64,000 nt of DNA from Panacibacter microcysteis (GTDB lineage: Bacteria > Bacteroidota > Bacteroidia > Chitinophagales > Chitinophagaceae). The notes beneath the pieces are model-generated. The model was not told the DNA's origin, made no database searches, and was given only the letters and a program-made list of their open reading frames with translations. The stretch spans positions 186,001 to 250,000 of the forward strand of contig NZ_JADWYR010000001.1 in the NCBI RefSeq assembly GCF_015831355.1, written 5' to 3'. This document shows positions 7,212 to 14,201 of this stretch, in pieces (position 1 is the stretch's first letter; every line of letters begins with the position of its first letter). The position numbers and the translations under genes are program-made.

Positions 7212-8735
7212 ATGAAATTCAATTTCAGAATTAAAAACGCAGTAAAAGAAACCACCAACTACGAAGGCGCAAAAGCATTTGTACTTACACCTGCAATGGA
7301 ATTATACACTGCTGTTGTAACAGCCTCTTTGAGTAACCAGTTTTATGAAACTGCAGACAGCAGGCTGCAACGCATCTGCGACCTGATAGAAAAGAATGAC
7401 CCGGAATTTGTAGCTAAACTGGCTATATATGCTCGGGAAGCAATGTACCTGCGCAGCATACCGCTGGTGCTTACTGTAGAACTTGCAAAAAGACACAATG
7501 GTAACGACCTGGTAAGCAGGCTTACCAATCGTGTAGTACAACGGGCCGATGAAGTAACTGAATTGCTTTCTTATTACTCACTTTCAAACGGAAGAGATAA
7601 TGTAAAGCAACTAAACAGGCTAAGCAAACAATTGCAAAAAGGCCTGGCAGCAGCTTTCAACAAATTTGATGAATACCAGTTTGCCAAATACAACCGGGAT
7701 GCCAGTGTAAAACTAAGAGATGCACTGTTCCTGGTGCACCCTAAAGCAAAAGATGACGCACAGCAGGCGTTGTTTGATAAAATTGTGAAAGATGAATTGC
7801 AGGCACCCTATACATGGGAAGTTGAGCTGAGTGCACTGGGCCAGCAAAAGTTTGATTCTGCTGAAGTAAAGCAGGCAGCATTTCGTACAAAATGGGAAGA
7901 ACTGATCTTTAGCAACAAACTTGGTTACATGGCCACATTGCGTAACCTGCGCAATATATTGGGAGCAGCAGTAAGTAAAGAAGCATTGAAAAAAGTATGC
8001 GATTATATTGCTAACGAAAAAGCGGTAGCAAACAGCAAACAATTACCGTTTCGTTTTTTGAGCGCATACCGTGAATTGAAAGAGCTGAGAAATGGCAATG
8101 TATCTAAAGTGCTGGATGCATTGGAAGATGCAGTAGCATTTAGTGCTGCCAACATTGCCGGATATGATGCTGATACCAGAGTTGTAATTGCAGCAGATGT
8201 AAGCGGAAGCATGCAACAAGCTCTAAGTTCAAAAAGCAAAGTACAGAACTATGATATTGGTTTAATGCTGGCCATGTTGCTGCAAAACCGTTGTGAAAAT
8301 GTCATCACAGGTATGTTTGGAGATACGTGGAAAGTGATGAATGTGCCAAAGAAAAATATTCTGGCAAATGTTGATGCATTCTACCGCCGGGAAGGAGAAG
8401 TTGGTTACAGCACCAATGGTTACCTTGTTATTAAAGACCTGTTGCGGCGTAAAAAAGCGGTTGATAAAGTGATGATGTTTACAGACTGCCAGTTGTGGAA
8501 CAGCAATAACACAAGTGAGACTATTGCGGGTTTGTGGAAACAATACAAGCATATAGCGCCGCAAGCAAAACTCTATTTGTTTGACCTGGCTGGTAACGGA
8601 AACACTCCGCTGAACATTGTGCGTGATGATGTATTCCTGGTGGCAGGATGGAGCGATAAGATCTTTGATATACTCGCTGCAATTGAAAAGGGAAGCGATG
8701 CATTGACGAAGATCAACAGCATAACAATTGACTAA
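7212..8735 (+). CDS. TROVE/Ro60-type RNA-binding protein with vWA domain
   Basis: The 507-residue protein is an orthologue of Ro60/Rsr. The TROVE domain (about 1-310) is made of helical repeats that form a ring binding misfolded RNAs in its hole and Y RNAs on its outer face; typical are YAREAMYLRSIPLVLTVELA and the YRELKELRNGNVSKVLDALE region. The C-terminal third is a von Willebrand A fold whose MIDAS motif DVSGSM starts near residue 329. Bacterial Ro proteins help rRNA maturation and RNA decay with exoribonucleases, and are often encoded beside Y RNAs and RtcB, as here. The start is fixed by a strong ribosome binding site. A terminator follows 15 bp after the stop, and the Y RNA array begins about 30 bp later. 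Confidence 0.95.
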   Translation: MKFNFRIKNAVKETTNYEGAKAFVLTPAMELYTAVVTASLSNQFYETADSRLQRICDLIEKNDPEFVAKLAIYAREAMYLRSIPLVLTVELAKRHNGNDLVSRLTNRVVQRADEVTELLSYYSLSNGRDNVKQLNRLSKQLQKGLAAAFNKFDEYQFAKYNRDASVKLRDALFLVHPKAKDDAQQALFDKIVKDELQAPYTWEVELSALGQQKFDSAEVKQAAFRTKWEELIFSNKLGYMATLRNLRNILGAAVSKEALKKVCDYIANEKAVANSKQLPFRFLSAYRELKELRNGNVSKVLDALEDAVAFSAANIAGYDADTRVVIAADVSGSMQQALSSKSKVQNYDIGLMLAMLLQNRCENVITGMFGDTWKVMNVPKKNILANVDAFYRREGEVGYSTNGYLVIKDLLRRKKAVDKVMMFTDCQLWNSNNTSETIAGLWKQYKHIAPQAKLYLFDLAGNGNTPLNIVRDDVFLVAGWSDKIFDILAAIEKGSDALTKINSITID

Positions 8736-8750
8736 TGCAGGTTGCATACA

Positions 8751-8787
8751 AGTAGTGTCCTGTTTCAAAAACAGGATACTACTTTTT
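8751..8787 (+). terminator. Terminator of the TROVE gene
   Basis: A 13-bp stem with one G-U pair (AGTAGTGTCCTGT with ACAGGATACTACT, 7-nt loop) runs into a T-run. It separates the TROVE mRNA from the Y RNAs, which therefore need their own promoter(s) or read-through. Confidence 0.85.
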
Positions 8788-8819
8788 TAAAAAAGTTCTT
8801 TGAAGATATAATTGATTGT

Positions 8820-8942
8820 AAGGATGTCGTAGGGATGAGTTACTTCGTCTCCAATTCAGGGAAGGATTCTGAAGCAATTCAGAAGAGGTGCAACTCCTCC
8901 GCATGACAGCGTTCCCGTTGCTCAACCCGCTTGTTACTCCTT
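8820..8942 (+). ncRNA. Y RNA-like gene 1
   Basis: The terminal stem AAGGA/TCCTT brackets the conserved strands TGTCGTAG (5') and TTGTTAC (3'), the presumed Ro-binding helix. A second helix GGG-AT-GAG / CTC-AA-CCC and the conserved TTACTTCG follow. The interior has two hairpins; one, GAGG-TGCAACT-CCTC, resembles a T arm, and a short closed stem CGC/GCG follows it as in YrlA RNAs. A classical GGTTCGA T loop is missing, so the tRNA mimicry is weak in this copy. Confidence 0.7.
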
Positions 8943-8954
8943 ATTATTTTATTG

Positions 8955-9053
8955 AAAGGTGTCGTAAATGAGAGGTACTTCGCGGCCATCGTTGGTCGAA
9001 TCCAACCGTTTGTATAAAAAGCAAACGAAAGCTCTTGTTGGCTGTTACCCTTC
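8955..9053 (+). ncRNA. Y RNA-like gene 2 (YrlA type)
   Basis: Terminal stem AAGG/CCTT with one unpaired C; conserved strands GTCGTAA and TGTTAC; conserved GTACTTCG. The interior is a permuted tRNA module: T arm GTTGG-TCGAAT-CCAAC, then a closed acceptor-like stem CGTTTG/CAAACG over a 9-nt loop, then a D-arm-like AGC-TCTTGTTG-GCT. The order T arm, acceptor, D arm is that described for YrlA RNAs. Confidence 0.8.
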
Positions 9054-9086
9054 TCAATTTTTTGGTGCGTAGAGTTTACCCTAAAC

Positions 9087-9174
9087 AAAAGGTGCCGTAA
9101 GTGAGAGATCCTTCGGTAAGGTCTTCGGGACCCGTGGTTCAAATCCACAACTCTTATTGCTTTATCGCCCTTTT
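9087..9174 (+). ncRNA. Y RNA-like gene 3 (short)
   Basis: The terminal stem is AAAAGG/CCTTTT. The conserved 5' strand has changed from GTCGTA to GCCGTA, and the 3' strand correspondingly from TTAC to TCGC, so a U-A pair becomes C-G: direct covariation in the presumed Ro-binding helix. A T-arm-like hairpin GTGG-TTCAAAT-CCAC is present, but I see no acceptor or D arm. Five T follow the stem, as in an intrinsic terminator. Confidence 0.75.
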
Positions 9175-9183
9175 TAAAACTGC

Positions 9184-9245
9184 AGCGTGTCGTAGCACAG
9201 TGATACTTCGACTGAAAATCTAAAGCCACTATGCGTTTATAACCG
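9184..9245 (+). ncRNA. Y RNA-like gene 4 (small, no tRNA module)
   Basis: The conserved strand TGTCGTAG pairs with TTTATAAC, and the next helix GCACAGTG/CACTATGC has seven of eight pairs, capped by about 24 nt that begin with the conserved ATACTTCG. The outer terminal stem seen in other copies is not evident, so the ends are uncertain; this copy may be minimal or decayed. Confidence 0.55.
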
Positions 9246-9255
9246 ATATAATTAT

Positions 9256-9330
9256 ATAGCAGCATTCCAATTGGGTGGATACTTCGTTTGGAACGAAGAG
9301 GCTGCAGGTTCGAGCCCTGCCTACTATACA
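9256..9330 (+). tRNA. tRNA-Pro-like gene (anticodon TGG) inside the Y RNA array
   Basis: It is in normal (not permuted) order. The acceptor is ATAGCAG/CTACTAT (six of seven pairs), with a D loop containing GGG and a perfect anticodon stem CTTCG/CGAAG around TTTGGAA (anticodon TGG). The T arm GCAGG-TTCGAGC-CCTGC is perfect, and A73 is followed by CA. Unusual points are C at position 8, a weak D stem, and A1-T72 where bacterial tRNA-Pro normally starts with a C-G pair. It may be a divergent tRNA or a mimic. Confidence 0.6.
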
Positions 9331-9331
9331 A

Positions 9332-9461
9332 ACAAGTGTCGTAGAGAAGTGTTACTTCGTGGATTATTCTACACAGGTTCGAATCCTGTCATTTCGAAAT
9401 ATCGAAATGTAGCTAAGCGGTTAAGCAAATAACAATAGTCACTTTTCGTTTGTTACCTTGT
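9332..9461 (+). ncRNA. Y RNA-like gene 5 (YrlA type, complete tRNA module)
   Basis: Terminal stem ACAAG/CTTGT; conserved strands TGTCGTAG and TTGTTAC with one unpaired C; helix AGAAGTG/CACTTTT; conserved TTACTTCG. The interior is a permuted tRNA: T arm ACAGG-TTCGAAT-CCTGT, closed acceptor stem CATTTCG/CGAAATG (7 bp, loop AAATAT), then TA and a D arm GCT...AGC with GG in its loop. This is the YrlA architecture. Confidence 0.85.
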
Positions 9462-9478
9462 TACATCATTCAATTCTT

Positions 9479-9621
9479 TACAGGTGTCGTAGATCAGCGT
9501 TACTTCGAATCATAACTCGGCATGTCGCAGGTTCGAGTCCTGCCAGGTCCACCAATAACAAAATAAATGGGCCTGTAGCTCAGTGGCAGAGCAGCGTACG
9601 CTTTTCGCCTATTACCCTGTA
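9479..9621 (+). ncRNA. Y RNA-like gene 6 (YrlA type, CCA-containing acceptor loop)
   Basis: Terminal stem TACAGG/CCTGTA, followed by six T that probably end transcription; conserved strands GTCGTAG and CTATTAC; TTACTTCG; helix AGCGT/ACGCT. The tRNA module comprises T arm GCAGG-TTCGAGT-CCTGC, acceptor strands CAGGTCC and GGGCCTG (7 bp with one G-U) joined by an 18-nt loop that begins ACCA, then TA and a perfect D arm GCTC/GAGC. The ACCA directly after the 3' acceptor strand looks like a retained tRNA 3' end. Confidence 0.88.
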
Positions 9622-9641
9622 TTTTTTAAAAGTATAATTAT

Positions 9642-9693
9642 GTACTTAGCTGCAGTGCTGCTATGAAGCTTTGATTGCGTCGCACACTTGTAC
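9642..9693 (-). repeat. Dispersed intergenic repeat, copy 6
   Basis: On the minus strand it reads GTACAAGTGTGCGACGCAAT, then the long tail variant with AAAGCTTCATAGCAGCACT. It begins about 20 bp after the last Y RNA, tail facing it. Confidence 0.75.
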
Positions 9694-9840
9694 TAAGGGA
9701 ACTTTATTGAACAAATTTTATAACTATTGAAAGTATGAGTATTTGTGTAAGCGAAAATTATAGTGCAGAGGATAAAATGCGAGTGGGTAAATAACTAAAT
9801 AATTTTGTTATAATAGATGACGAATAAAATATAGACGTTT

Positions 9841-10659
9841 ATGGAGAATATTTTTAGAAGACTAGATTTTGTAATTAAAAAAGCCGATGAAGTTACAGAA
9901 CATTTTCATAAAAATGAATTAGACGAAGTAACAATGTTTTGTATGTGCATACTTGACAGACTAAACTTTGCTTCACAAAGTTTGAAGATATTGGTGTTTA
10001 ATTTTTACAAAAAAACCAAGGTCGATTACGGTTCAGGAATTATACTTAGAGCAGTTTTGCTCGATTATTTGATTGTTCTAAACGCATTAGATATTTACGG
10101 GAAAAACCTAAAAGATCCACAAACCTGCTACAAAGAATTAAAAAATTTTACATTGATGATGCTATGTGATAGTGTGAGAAACACTTTGGATTATTTTGAA
10201 ACTCTAGAAAATCGATTGCCACAAGAAGTTTTATCTAACATGTACAAAAACTTAGTCAAAATGAATCCATCTTGTTTTGAAGAATATTCATTTGACGGAA
10301 GCAAACCTATTATTAAGATGACAAATTTTAGAAGCCCTAAACAGATGTTCAATGTATTATTAACTTCTAGGGAATTACAAAGCTATAAAAGTATTTATGA
10401 CGCTTATTTGTTTTATTCAAAGTATGATCACTTTGGTAACATGTTTTATGGACTATCAAGAATAAAACCAGCGGATCAACTTGCCAATATTGATAAAGCA
10501 GTTACAGCTTTTCCTAAATCGTTAATGTTTATCATTGTAATTCTGAATTCATTATATCCAAAAGACGAATTAATACAAAACAAACTTTACGAAACGATGT
10601 CTTTTATAGACGAAATTGAAAATCTTGCTCCTCACAGTTCCAAACGTACAAGTGAGTGA
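9841..10659 (+). CDS. Unrecognised all-helical protein
   Basis: The 272-residue AT-rich gene encodes a mostly helical, soluble-looking protein rich in Lys, Leu and Phe. The pattern GSGIILRAVLLDYLIVLNALDI followed by YSKYDHFGNMFYG recalls helical HEPN/DUF5677-type families, but I cannot assign it. Its last residues and stop codon lie inside repeat copy 7, so the native C-terminus may have been altered by arrival of the repeat. It precedes the AbiV-like gene by 46 bp on the same strand. Base composition is clearly lower in GC than the flanking TROVE and RtcB genes, which fits separate acquisition. Confidence 0.65.
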   Translation: MENIFRRLDFVIKKADEVTEHFHKNELDEVTMFCMCILDRLNFASQSLKILVFNFYKKTKVDYGSGIILRAVLLDYLIVLNALDIYGKNLKDPQTCYKELKNFTLMMLCDSVRNTLDYFETLENRLPQEVLSNMYKNLVKMNPSCFEEYSFDGSKPIIKMTNFRSPKQMFNVLLTSRELQSYKSIYDAYLFYSKYDHFGNMFYGLSRIKPADQLANIDKAVTAFPKSLMFIIVILNSLYPKDELIQNKLYETMSFIDEIENLAPHSSKRTSE

Positions 10660-10700
10660 CACAACAGGCGATGCCATAAAACATTTCAAGCTCAGGTAAC
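10645..10700 (+). repeat. Dispersed intergenic repeat, copy 7
   Basis: Core GTACAAGTGAGTGACACAAC then AGGCGATGCCAT. It overlaps the 3' end of the upstream gene and supplies its TGA stop, and points its tail at the AbiV-like gene. Confidence 0.75.
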
Positions 10701-10705
10701 TTTAT

Positions 10706-11401
10706 TTGTTTTCATTAAATAATTTAATGATGAATTTTAGCGAGAACGATTTACTCATTGCAGTATTAAAAAGTATTTCAAATAGTGAAGATTTGATTTC
10801 AGATGCCGATTTGCTTTTGGATTATGTTAGATTACCAAGAGCACATGCTTTATATCTGTTAGCTATTGAGGAAGCAGGGAAAGCGATGGATATTTATGAA
10901 AGTTTGTTATTTGGAACATACAAAGACAGCAAAGGGCAGAAAAAACTAAAAGAAAATTTTAAAGACCACCTTAAGAAAGCTGGAAAAGCCAGATCTATAA
11001 GTATTCTTTGGGCTATTCAATTGTTTAAGAATAATAATAAATCAAAAGGAGAAGAGATACTACAACATATGCTCCTGGAAATAGGAGCTGCTAAAGAAAT
11101 AAACGATTATAAAAACTATAGTCTTTACACTTCATTTATTCACGGCACATATAAAGCTCCAAGTGAAATCATTACCGAAAAAATGGTAAGTGTTATCAGA
11201 AGTATGGCGAAGGATAGATTTAAGCTTGTAAAACAACTTTCTATGATCCCACCAAAAGAATATGAAGAAATGAGAAAATATGCTGAACAAAATCCAATCA
11301 CCAGTGAGGCTAATGATGAAGAAGTGATGAACTATCTTAAAGAAAATGTGTCCATAGATTTTTTTGAAAAAATTTCATCTATGGCAAAAAATAAAAATTA
11401 A
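10706..11401 (+). CDS. AbiV-like HEPN protein (abortive infection family)
   Basis: The 231-residue protein resembles the AbiV family. It has RLPRAHALYLLAIEEAGKAMDI at about residues 47-68 (the conserved helix with E-E-x-G-K-A), FKDHLKKAGKARSIS near 94-108, and the conserved SLYTSFIHG segment near 147-155. AbiV blocks translation of phage messages in lactococci; HEPN proteins are often RNases. An alternative ATG lies at 10727. The gene ends two bases before the RtcB start, so the two are translationally coupled and form one transcription unit. A toxin that damages RNA next to a ligase that mends it would make sense, but cleavage activity is inference. No clear R-x4-6-H catalytic motif could be fixed. 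Confidence 0.7.
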   Translation: MFSLNNLMMNFSENDLLIAVLKSISNSEDLISDADLLLDYVRLPRAHALYLLAIEEAGKAMDIYESLLFGTYKDSKGQKKLKENFKDHLKKAGKARSISILWAIQLFKNNNKSKGEEILQHMLLEIGAAKEINDYKNYSLYTSFIHGTYKAPSEIITEKMVSVIRSMAKDRFKLVKQLSMIPPKEYEEMRKYAEQNPITSEANDEEVMNYLKENVSIDFFEKISSMAKNKN

Positions 11402-11403
11402 TA

Positions 11404-12858
11404 ATGAGCAGGCTAAAAATAACAGCCAAAGAATTGCGTGCTATCGGCTACCCCGAAAGCCCTGTAATTCCCGTGGCGATGAACGTGATGGAAAAACATT
11501 TTAAACATCACACAAAAGAAGCAGCGTTTGATATTTTAAAGGCGGTGTTACAATCGCCAAAAGATTATGCAACGCATGAAACACTGCAACCAATTGCAGA
11601 AAAATTATTGCCAAAAGAAAAGGCAGACGGCGCTGAAATTTCGCTGAACAATGAAGGTGTGCATTTCAACATATTTGGTGCAGACAATATTGAACAGGGC
11701 GCCTTGCAACAAATGTACAGTGCAGCCAAATTGCCGGTGGCAGTTGCAGGTGCCTTAATGCCCGATGCGCATCACGGTTACGGCTTGCCGATTGGTGGTG
11801 TGCTCGCAACAGAGAATGCGGTTATTCCTTACGGCGTTGGTGTTGATATTGGCTGCCGTATGTGTTTAAGCATTTTTGATATAGACGTAAAAGACCTTAC
11901 ACAGCGTGAGGCGTTCTTTACACGTGAACTTGGTGAAGCTACTTTGTTTGGCAGCGGTGCAATGTTTCAGCATGCAGCAGATCATGCAGTAATGGATAAT
12001 GCACTGTTCTACGAAATGCCGCTGTTGAAGAGCCTGCATGGCCGTGCATGGAAACAGTTGGGCTCATCAGGAAGCGGAAATCACTTTGCTGAGTTTGGCA
12101 TTGTTGATGTGCCGGCAACAGATGCTACGCTGAATGTTCCCGCAGGCACCTACGTTGGATTCTTAACGCATAGCGGTTCACGTGCATTGGGCGCCAACAT
12201 CGCCAATCATTATACAAAACTTGCCATGAGCAAACGCCGTTTACCACAGGAAGCAAAGCATCTTGCCTGGTTAACGCTTAATGAAGCAGAAGGCATGGAA
12301 TACTGGCTGGCTATGAACCTTGCGGGTGATTACGCAAGTGCCTGTCACCACATCATACACCAAAAGATTGCAAAACAGTTAGGCCGCAAGCCGATAACGA
12401 TGGTGGAGAATCACCACAACTTTGCATGGAAAGAAAGGTATGATAACAAGGAAGTAATTGTGCATCGCAAAGGAGCCACGCCTGCCGGTAAAGATGTGTT
12501 GGGTATTATTCCCGGCAGCATGACGGCGCCCGGCTTTATTGTAAAAGGAAAGGGCGAGGAAGCGAGCATCAACTCTGCATCGCATGGTGCCGGTAGAAAG
12601 ATGAGCCGCACACAAGCCATGGCAAACATTACGAACAATGCACTCAAAGAAGAACTCGCCAAACACCATGTAAAATTGCTCGGCGGCGGTTTAGATGAAG
12701 CGCCATTTGCGTACAAGGATATTGAAGTGGTGATGCAACATCAGAAAGCATTGGTTGATGTGGTGGGCAAGTTTACGCCAAAGATTGTAAAGATGTGCGG
12801 CGCCGAAACCAACCGTACAAGAAAGAATAATAAAAGAGATGTAGTGGAAGGGGAATGA
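11404..12858 (+). CDS. rtcB: RtcB-family RNA ligase
   Basis: The 484-residue protein has the RtcB signature motifs. These are DAHHGYGLPIGGV from residue 121, GVDIGCRMC (metal-binding Cys near 151), GSSGSGNHFAEFG, HSGSRALGANIANHY, NHHNFAWKE, PGSMTAPGF and SASHGAGRKMSR, which carries the histidine that becomes guanylylated. RtcB joins 2',3'-cyclic phosphate or 3'-phosphate RNA ends to 5'-OH ends using GTP and Mn2+, repairing broken tRNA and rRNA. A roughly 80-residue N-terminal extension (LKITAKELRAIGYPESPVIP) precedes the core. It is cotranscribed with the AbiV-like gene and ends in a strong terminator. No RtcA cyclase or Archease gene is visible in the window. Confidence 0.96.
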   Translation: MSRLKITAKELRAIGYPESPVIPVAMNVMEKHFKHHTKEAAFDILKAVLQSPKDYATHETLQPIAEKLLPKEKADGAEISLNNEGVHFNIFGADNIEQGALQQMYSAAKLPVAVAGALMPDAHHGYGLPIGGVLATENAVIPYGVGVDIGCRMCLSIFDIDVKDLTQREAFFTRELGEATLFGSGAMFQHAADHAVMDNALFYEMPLLKSLHGRAWKQLGSSGSGNHFAEFGIVDVPATDATLNVPAGTYVGFLTHSGSRALGANIANHYTKLAMSKRRLPQEAKHLAWLTLNEAEGMEYWLAMNLAGDYASACHHIIHQKIAKQLGRKPITMVENHHNFAWKERYDNKEVIVHRKGATPAGKDVLGIIPGSMTAPGFIVKGKGEEASINSASHGAGRKMSRTQAMANITNNALKEELAKHHVKLLGGGLDEAPFAYKDIEVVMQHQKALVDVVGKFTPKIVKMCGAETNRTRKNNKRDVVEGE

Positions 12859-12863
12859 TGTTT

Positions 12864-12900
12864 AACATACAACGTAATAATTTTGCGTTGTATGTTTTTT
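12864..12900 (+). terminator. Terminator of the AbiV-RtcB unit
   Basis: An 11-bp perfect stem (AACATACAACG with CGTTGTATGTT, 11-nt loop) ends in a T-run, 5 bp after the stop. Confidence 0.85.
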
Positions 12901-12901
12901 A

Positions 12902-12955
12902 TGTACTAAGCTGTAGTGGTGCTATTAAGCTGCGGTTGCGTCACACACTGGAACT
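12902..12955 (-). repeat. Dispersed intergenic repeat, copy 8
   Basis: A diverged copy reading GTGTGTGACGCAACC on the minus strand, with the long tail variant. It lies just after the terminator of the RtcB unit and is inverted relative to copy 7. Confidence 0.65.
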
Positions 12956-12991
12956 GTTGGATATTCTACTCAACATACATCTGCTTCTTAT

Positions 12992-13672
12992 TTAAGTATT
13001 TACAAACTCTTTAAGTTGTTCCGTAATATAATAAGTCGCAGGTGGTGATCCATATCCAGCATGTGCATCAATCCATTCTTCAAACAAAGGACTGTTAAGG
13101 AAATTTCTAAATTCACTCTTTAGATACTCCTTTACTGCTTCATTGCATTGCTTCAACTCTTCCCATATAGAAAATCTGTTTTCGAAGACAAACACAATAT
13201 CTTCAAAATCAGTACTAGTACGCCCATCATTTTTACCTCTGCTTTTAAAAGCTTCAAGTTTAGAAGCAATAAAATATGGAGCGCTAAAAATTTTTACTAC
13301 ATGATCATCTATTTCGTAGTCTATGGCATTTTTATATCCTTCAGGATACCATTTATTTGAAAAGCCTAGTACACTTTTTTCAATTGGCATTACATCAACT
13401 GTAATGCCCTGAATTGTAAATCTGCAAATAATTCCAGATTCCTGATCATTCGTAAATCCAATGCTACGCAACTTTTCTTCTAGTTCCGCATAACCTCTAT
13501 GTGTCCACAATTCTATAAGCACATCAACATCATCAGTTGGTCTTACCTCTTCTGCCATTCTATCCGCATACAATGAGACCGTAGCACCGCCAACAAAAAC
13601 GACTTCCTTTCTTAAGTCTTTTAGAGCACCATGCACAGCTTTTATCCGAACTATATTCCTATGATTGCTCAT
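12992..13672 (-). CDS. Nucleotidyltransferase-fold protein, AbiEii-like (putative toxin)
   Basis: The 226-residue protein shows the nucleotidyltransferase core: VVFVGGATVSLYADR (residues 24-38), then RPTDDVDVLIE (44-54) with the catalytic-type acidic pair D-x-D, and a downstream acidic strand ITVDVMP. AbiEii-type enzymes transfer nucleotides to RNA (tRNA acceptor ends in related toxins) and act as type IV toxin-antitoxin or abortive-infection effectors. It overlaps the preceding winged-helix gene by four bases (ATGA), the usual antitoxin-toxin order. A tRNA target would fit a neighbourhood rich in tRNA-like genes, but the target is not known from sequence. Confidence 0.78.
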   Translation of the reverse strand: MSNHRNIVRIKAVHGALKDLRKEVVFVGGATVSLYADRMAEEVRPTDDVDVLIELWTHRGYAELEEKLRSIGFTNDQESGIICRFTIQGITVDVMPIEKSVLGFSNKWYPEGYKNAIDYEIDDHVVKIFSAPYFIASKLEAFKSRGKNDGRTSTDFEDIVFVFENRFSIWEELKQCNEAVKEYLKSEFRNFLNSPLFEEWIDAHAGYGSPPATYYITEQLKEFVNT

Positions 13673-14184
13673 GATAATAATATTTTTGAAAGTTCTTTCA
13701 CAGCCAGATTGATTTCTCTTTGTCTTCCTACTCTTATTACATCTACTAAAGCAAGTAGCTTGTATAGTGTTTCATCATTTTTGACAGCCGAAGCTTGTTT
13801 TGGATAAAAAGGTTCGATTGATAATCCTCTTTCTTTTCCATGAAGGTCTGACCAAACATAAAATACATCGCTATCAAAAAATTGTCGCAGATATGGATGG
13901 GAATGTGCTGTTGGAATTCCATTAGTCATACTGCCTGGTTGCTGAGGGAAAACATAGTGAATGCCATGCTCGAGAAATTCAAGCAGACTTTGCCTGTTCA
14001 CTCTTTTTTTATTGTAATCAATGAGTCCGGCTATAGAACTTCTGTTTAGAGATTCCGATACTTCAGACGAACTTATAAATAACGTTTGAGCAAGATCTTT
14101 TGCCTGCCATAAAGTTTTTCCCAAAGAAACTATTTTTAATAAAATAGGAATATCCTGGGGACGCATCCCATTATGCTTTCTCAT
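13669..14184 (-). CDS. Winged-helix partner of the nucleotidyltransferase (putative AbiEi-like antitoxin)
   Basis: The 171-residue protein has an N-terminal helix-turn-helix (about 12-62: LLKIVSLGKTLWQAKDLAQT, then ISSSEVSESLNRSSIAGLI). An uncharacterised C-terminal part holds the HPYLRQFFDSDVFYVWSDLHG segment often found in such partner proteins. It is the first gene of a two-gene minus-strand operon, and just upstream lies a long perfect palindrome suited to autoregulation. In AbiE systems the antitoxin represses its own promoter by binding inverted repeats. Assignment rests on gene order and fold; sequence similarity to classical AbiEi is limited. Confidence 0.65.
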   Translation of the reverse strand: MRKHNGMRPQDIPILLKIVSLGKTLWQAKDLAQTLFISSSEVSESLNRSSIAGLIDYNKKRVNRQSLLEFLEHGIHYVFPQQPGSMTNGIPTAHSHPYLRQFFDSDVFYVWSDLHGKERGLSIEPFYPKQASAVKNDETLYKLLALVDVIRVGRQREINLAVKELSKILLS

Positions 14185-14201
14185 TCATCAAATATATACA
14201 A

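Noticed and set aside
8879-9331. 150-codon minus-strand reading frame with YSRQGSNLQP-like start
   Set aside because: It runs antisense through the Y RNA and tRNA-Pro-like genes; translated tRNA sequence gives exactly this kind of false protein.
8820-9621. CRISPR-like array, because short motifs recur
   Set aside because: Spacing varies from about 60 to 150 bp, and the repeated parts are paired strands of hairpins with changing stems, not identical direct repeats; no cas genes are seen.
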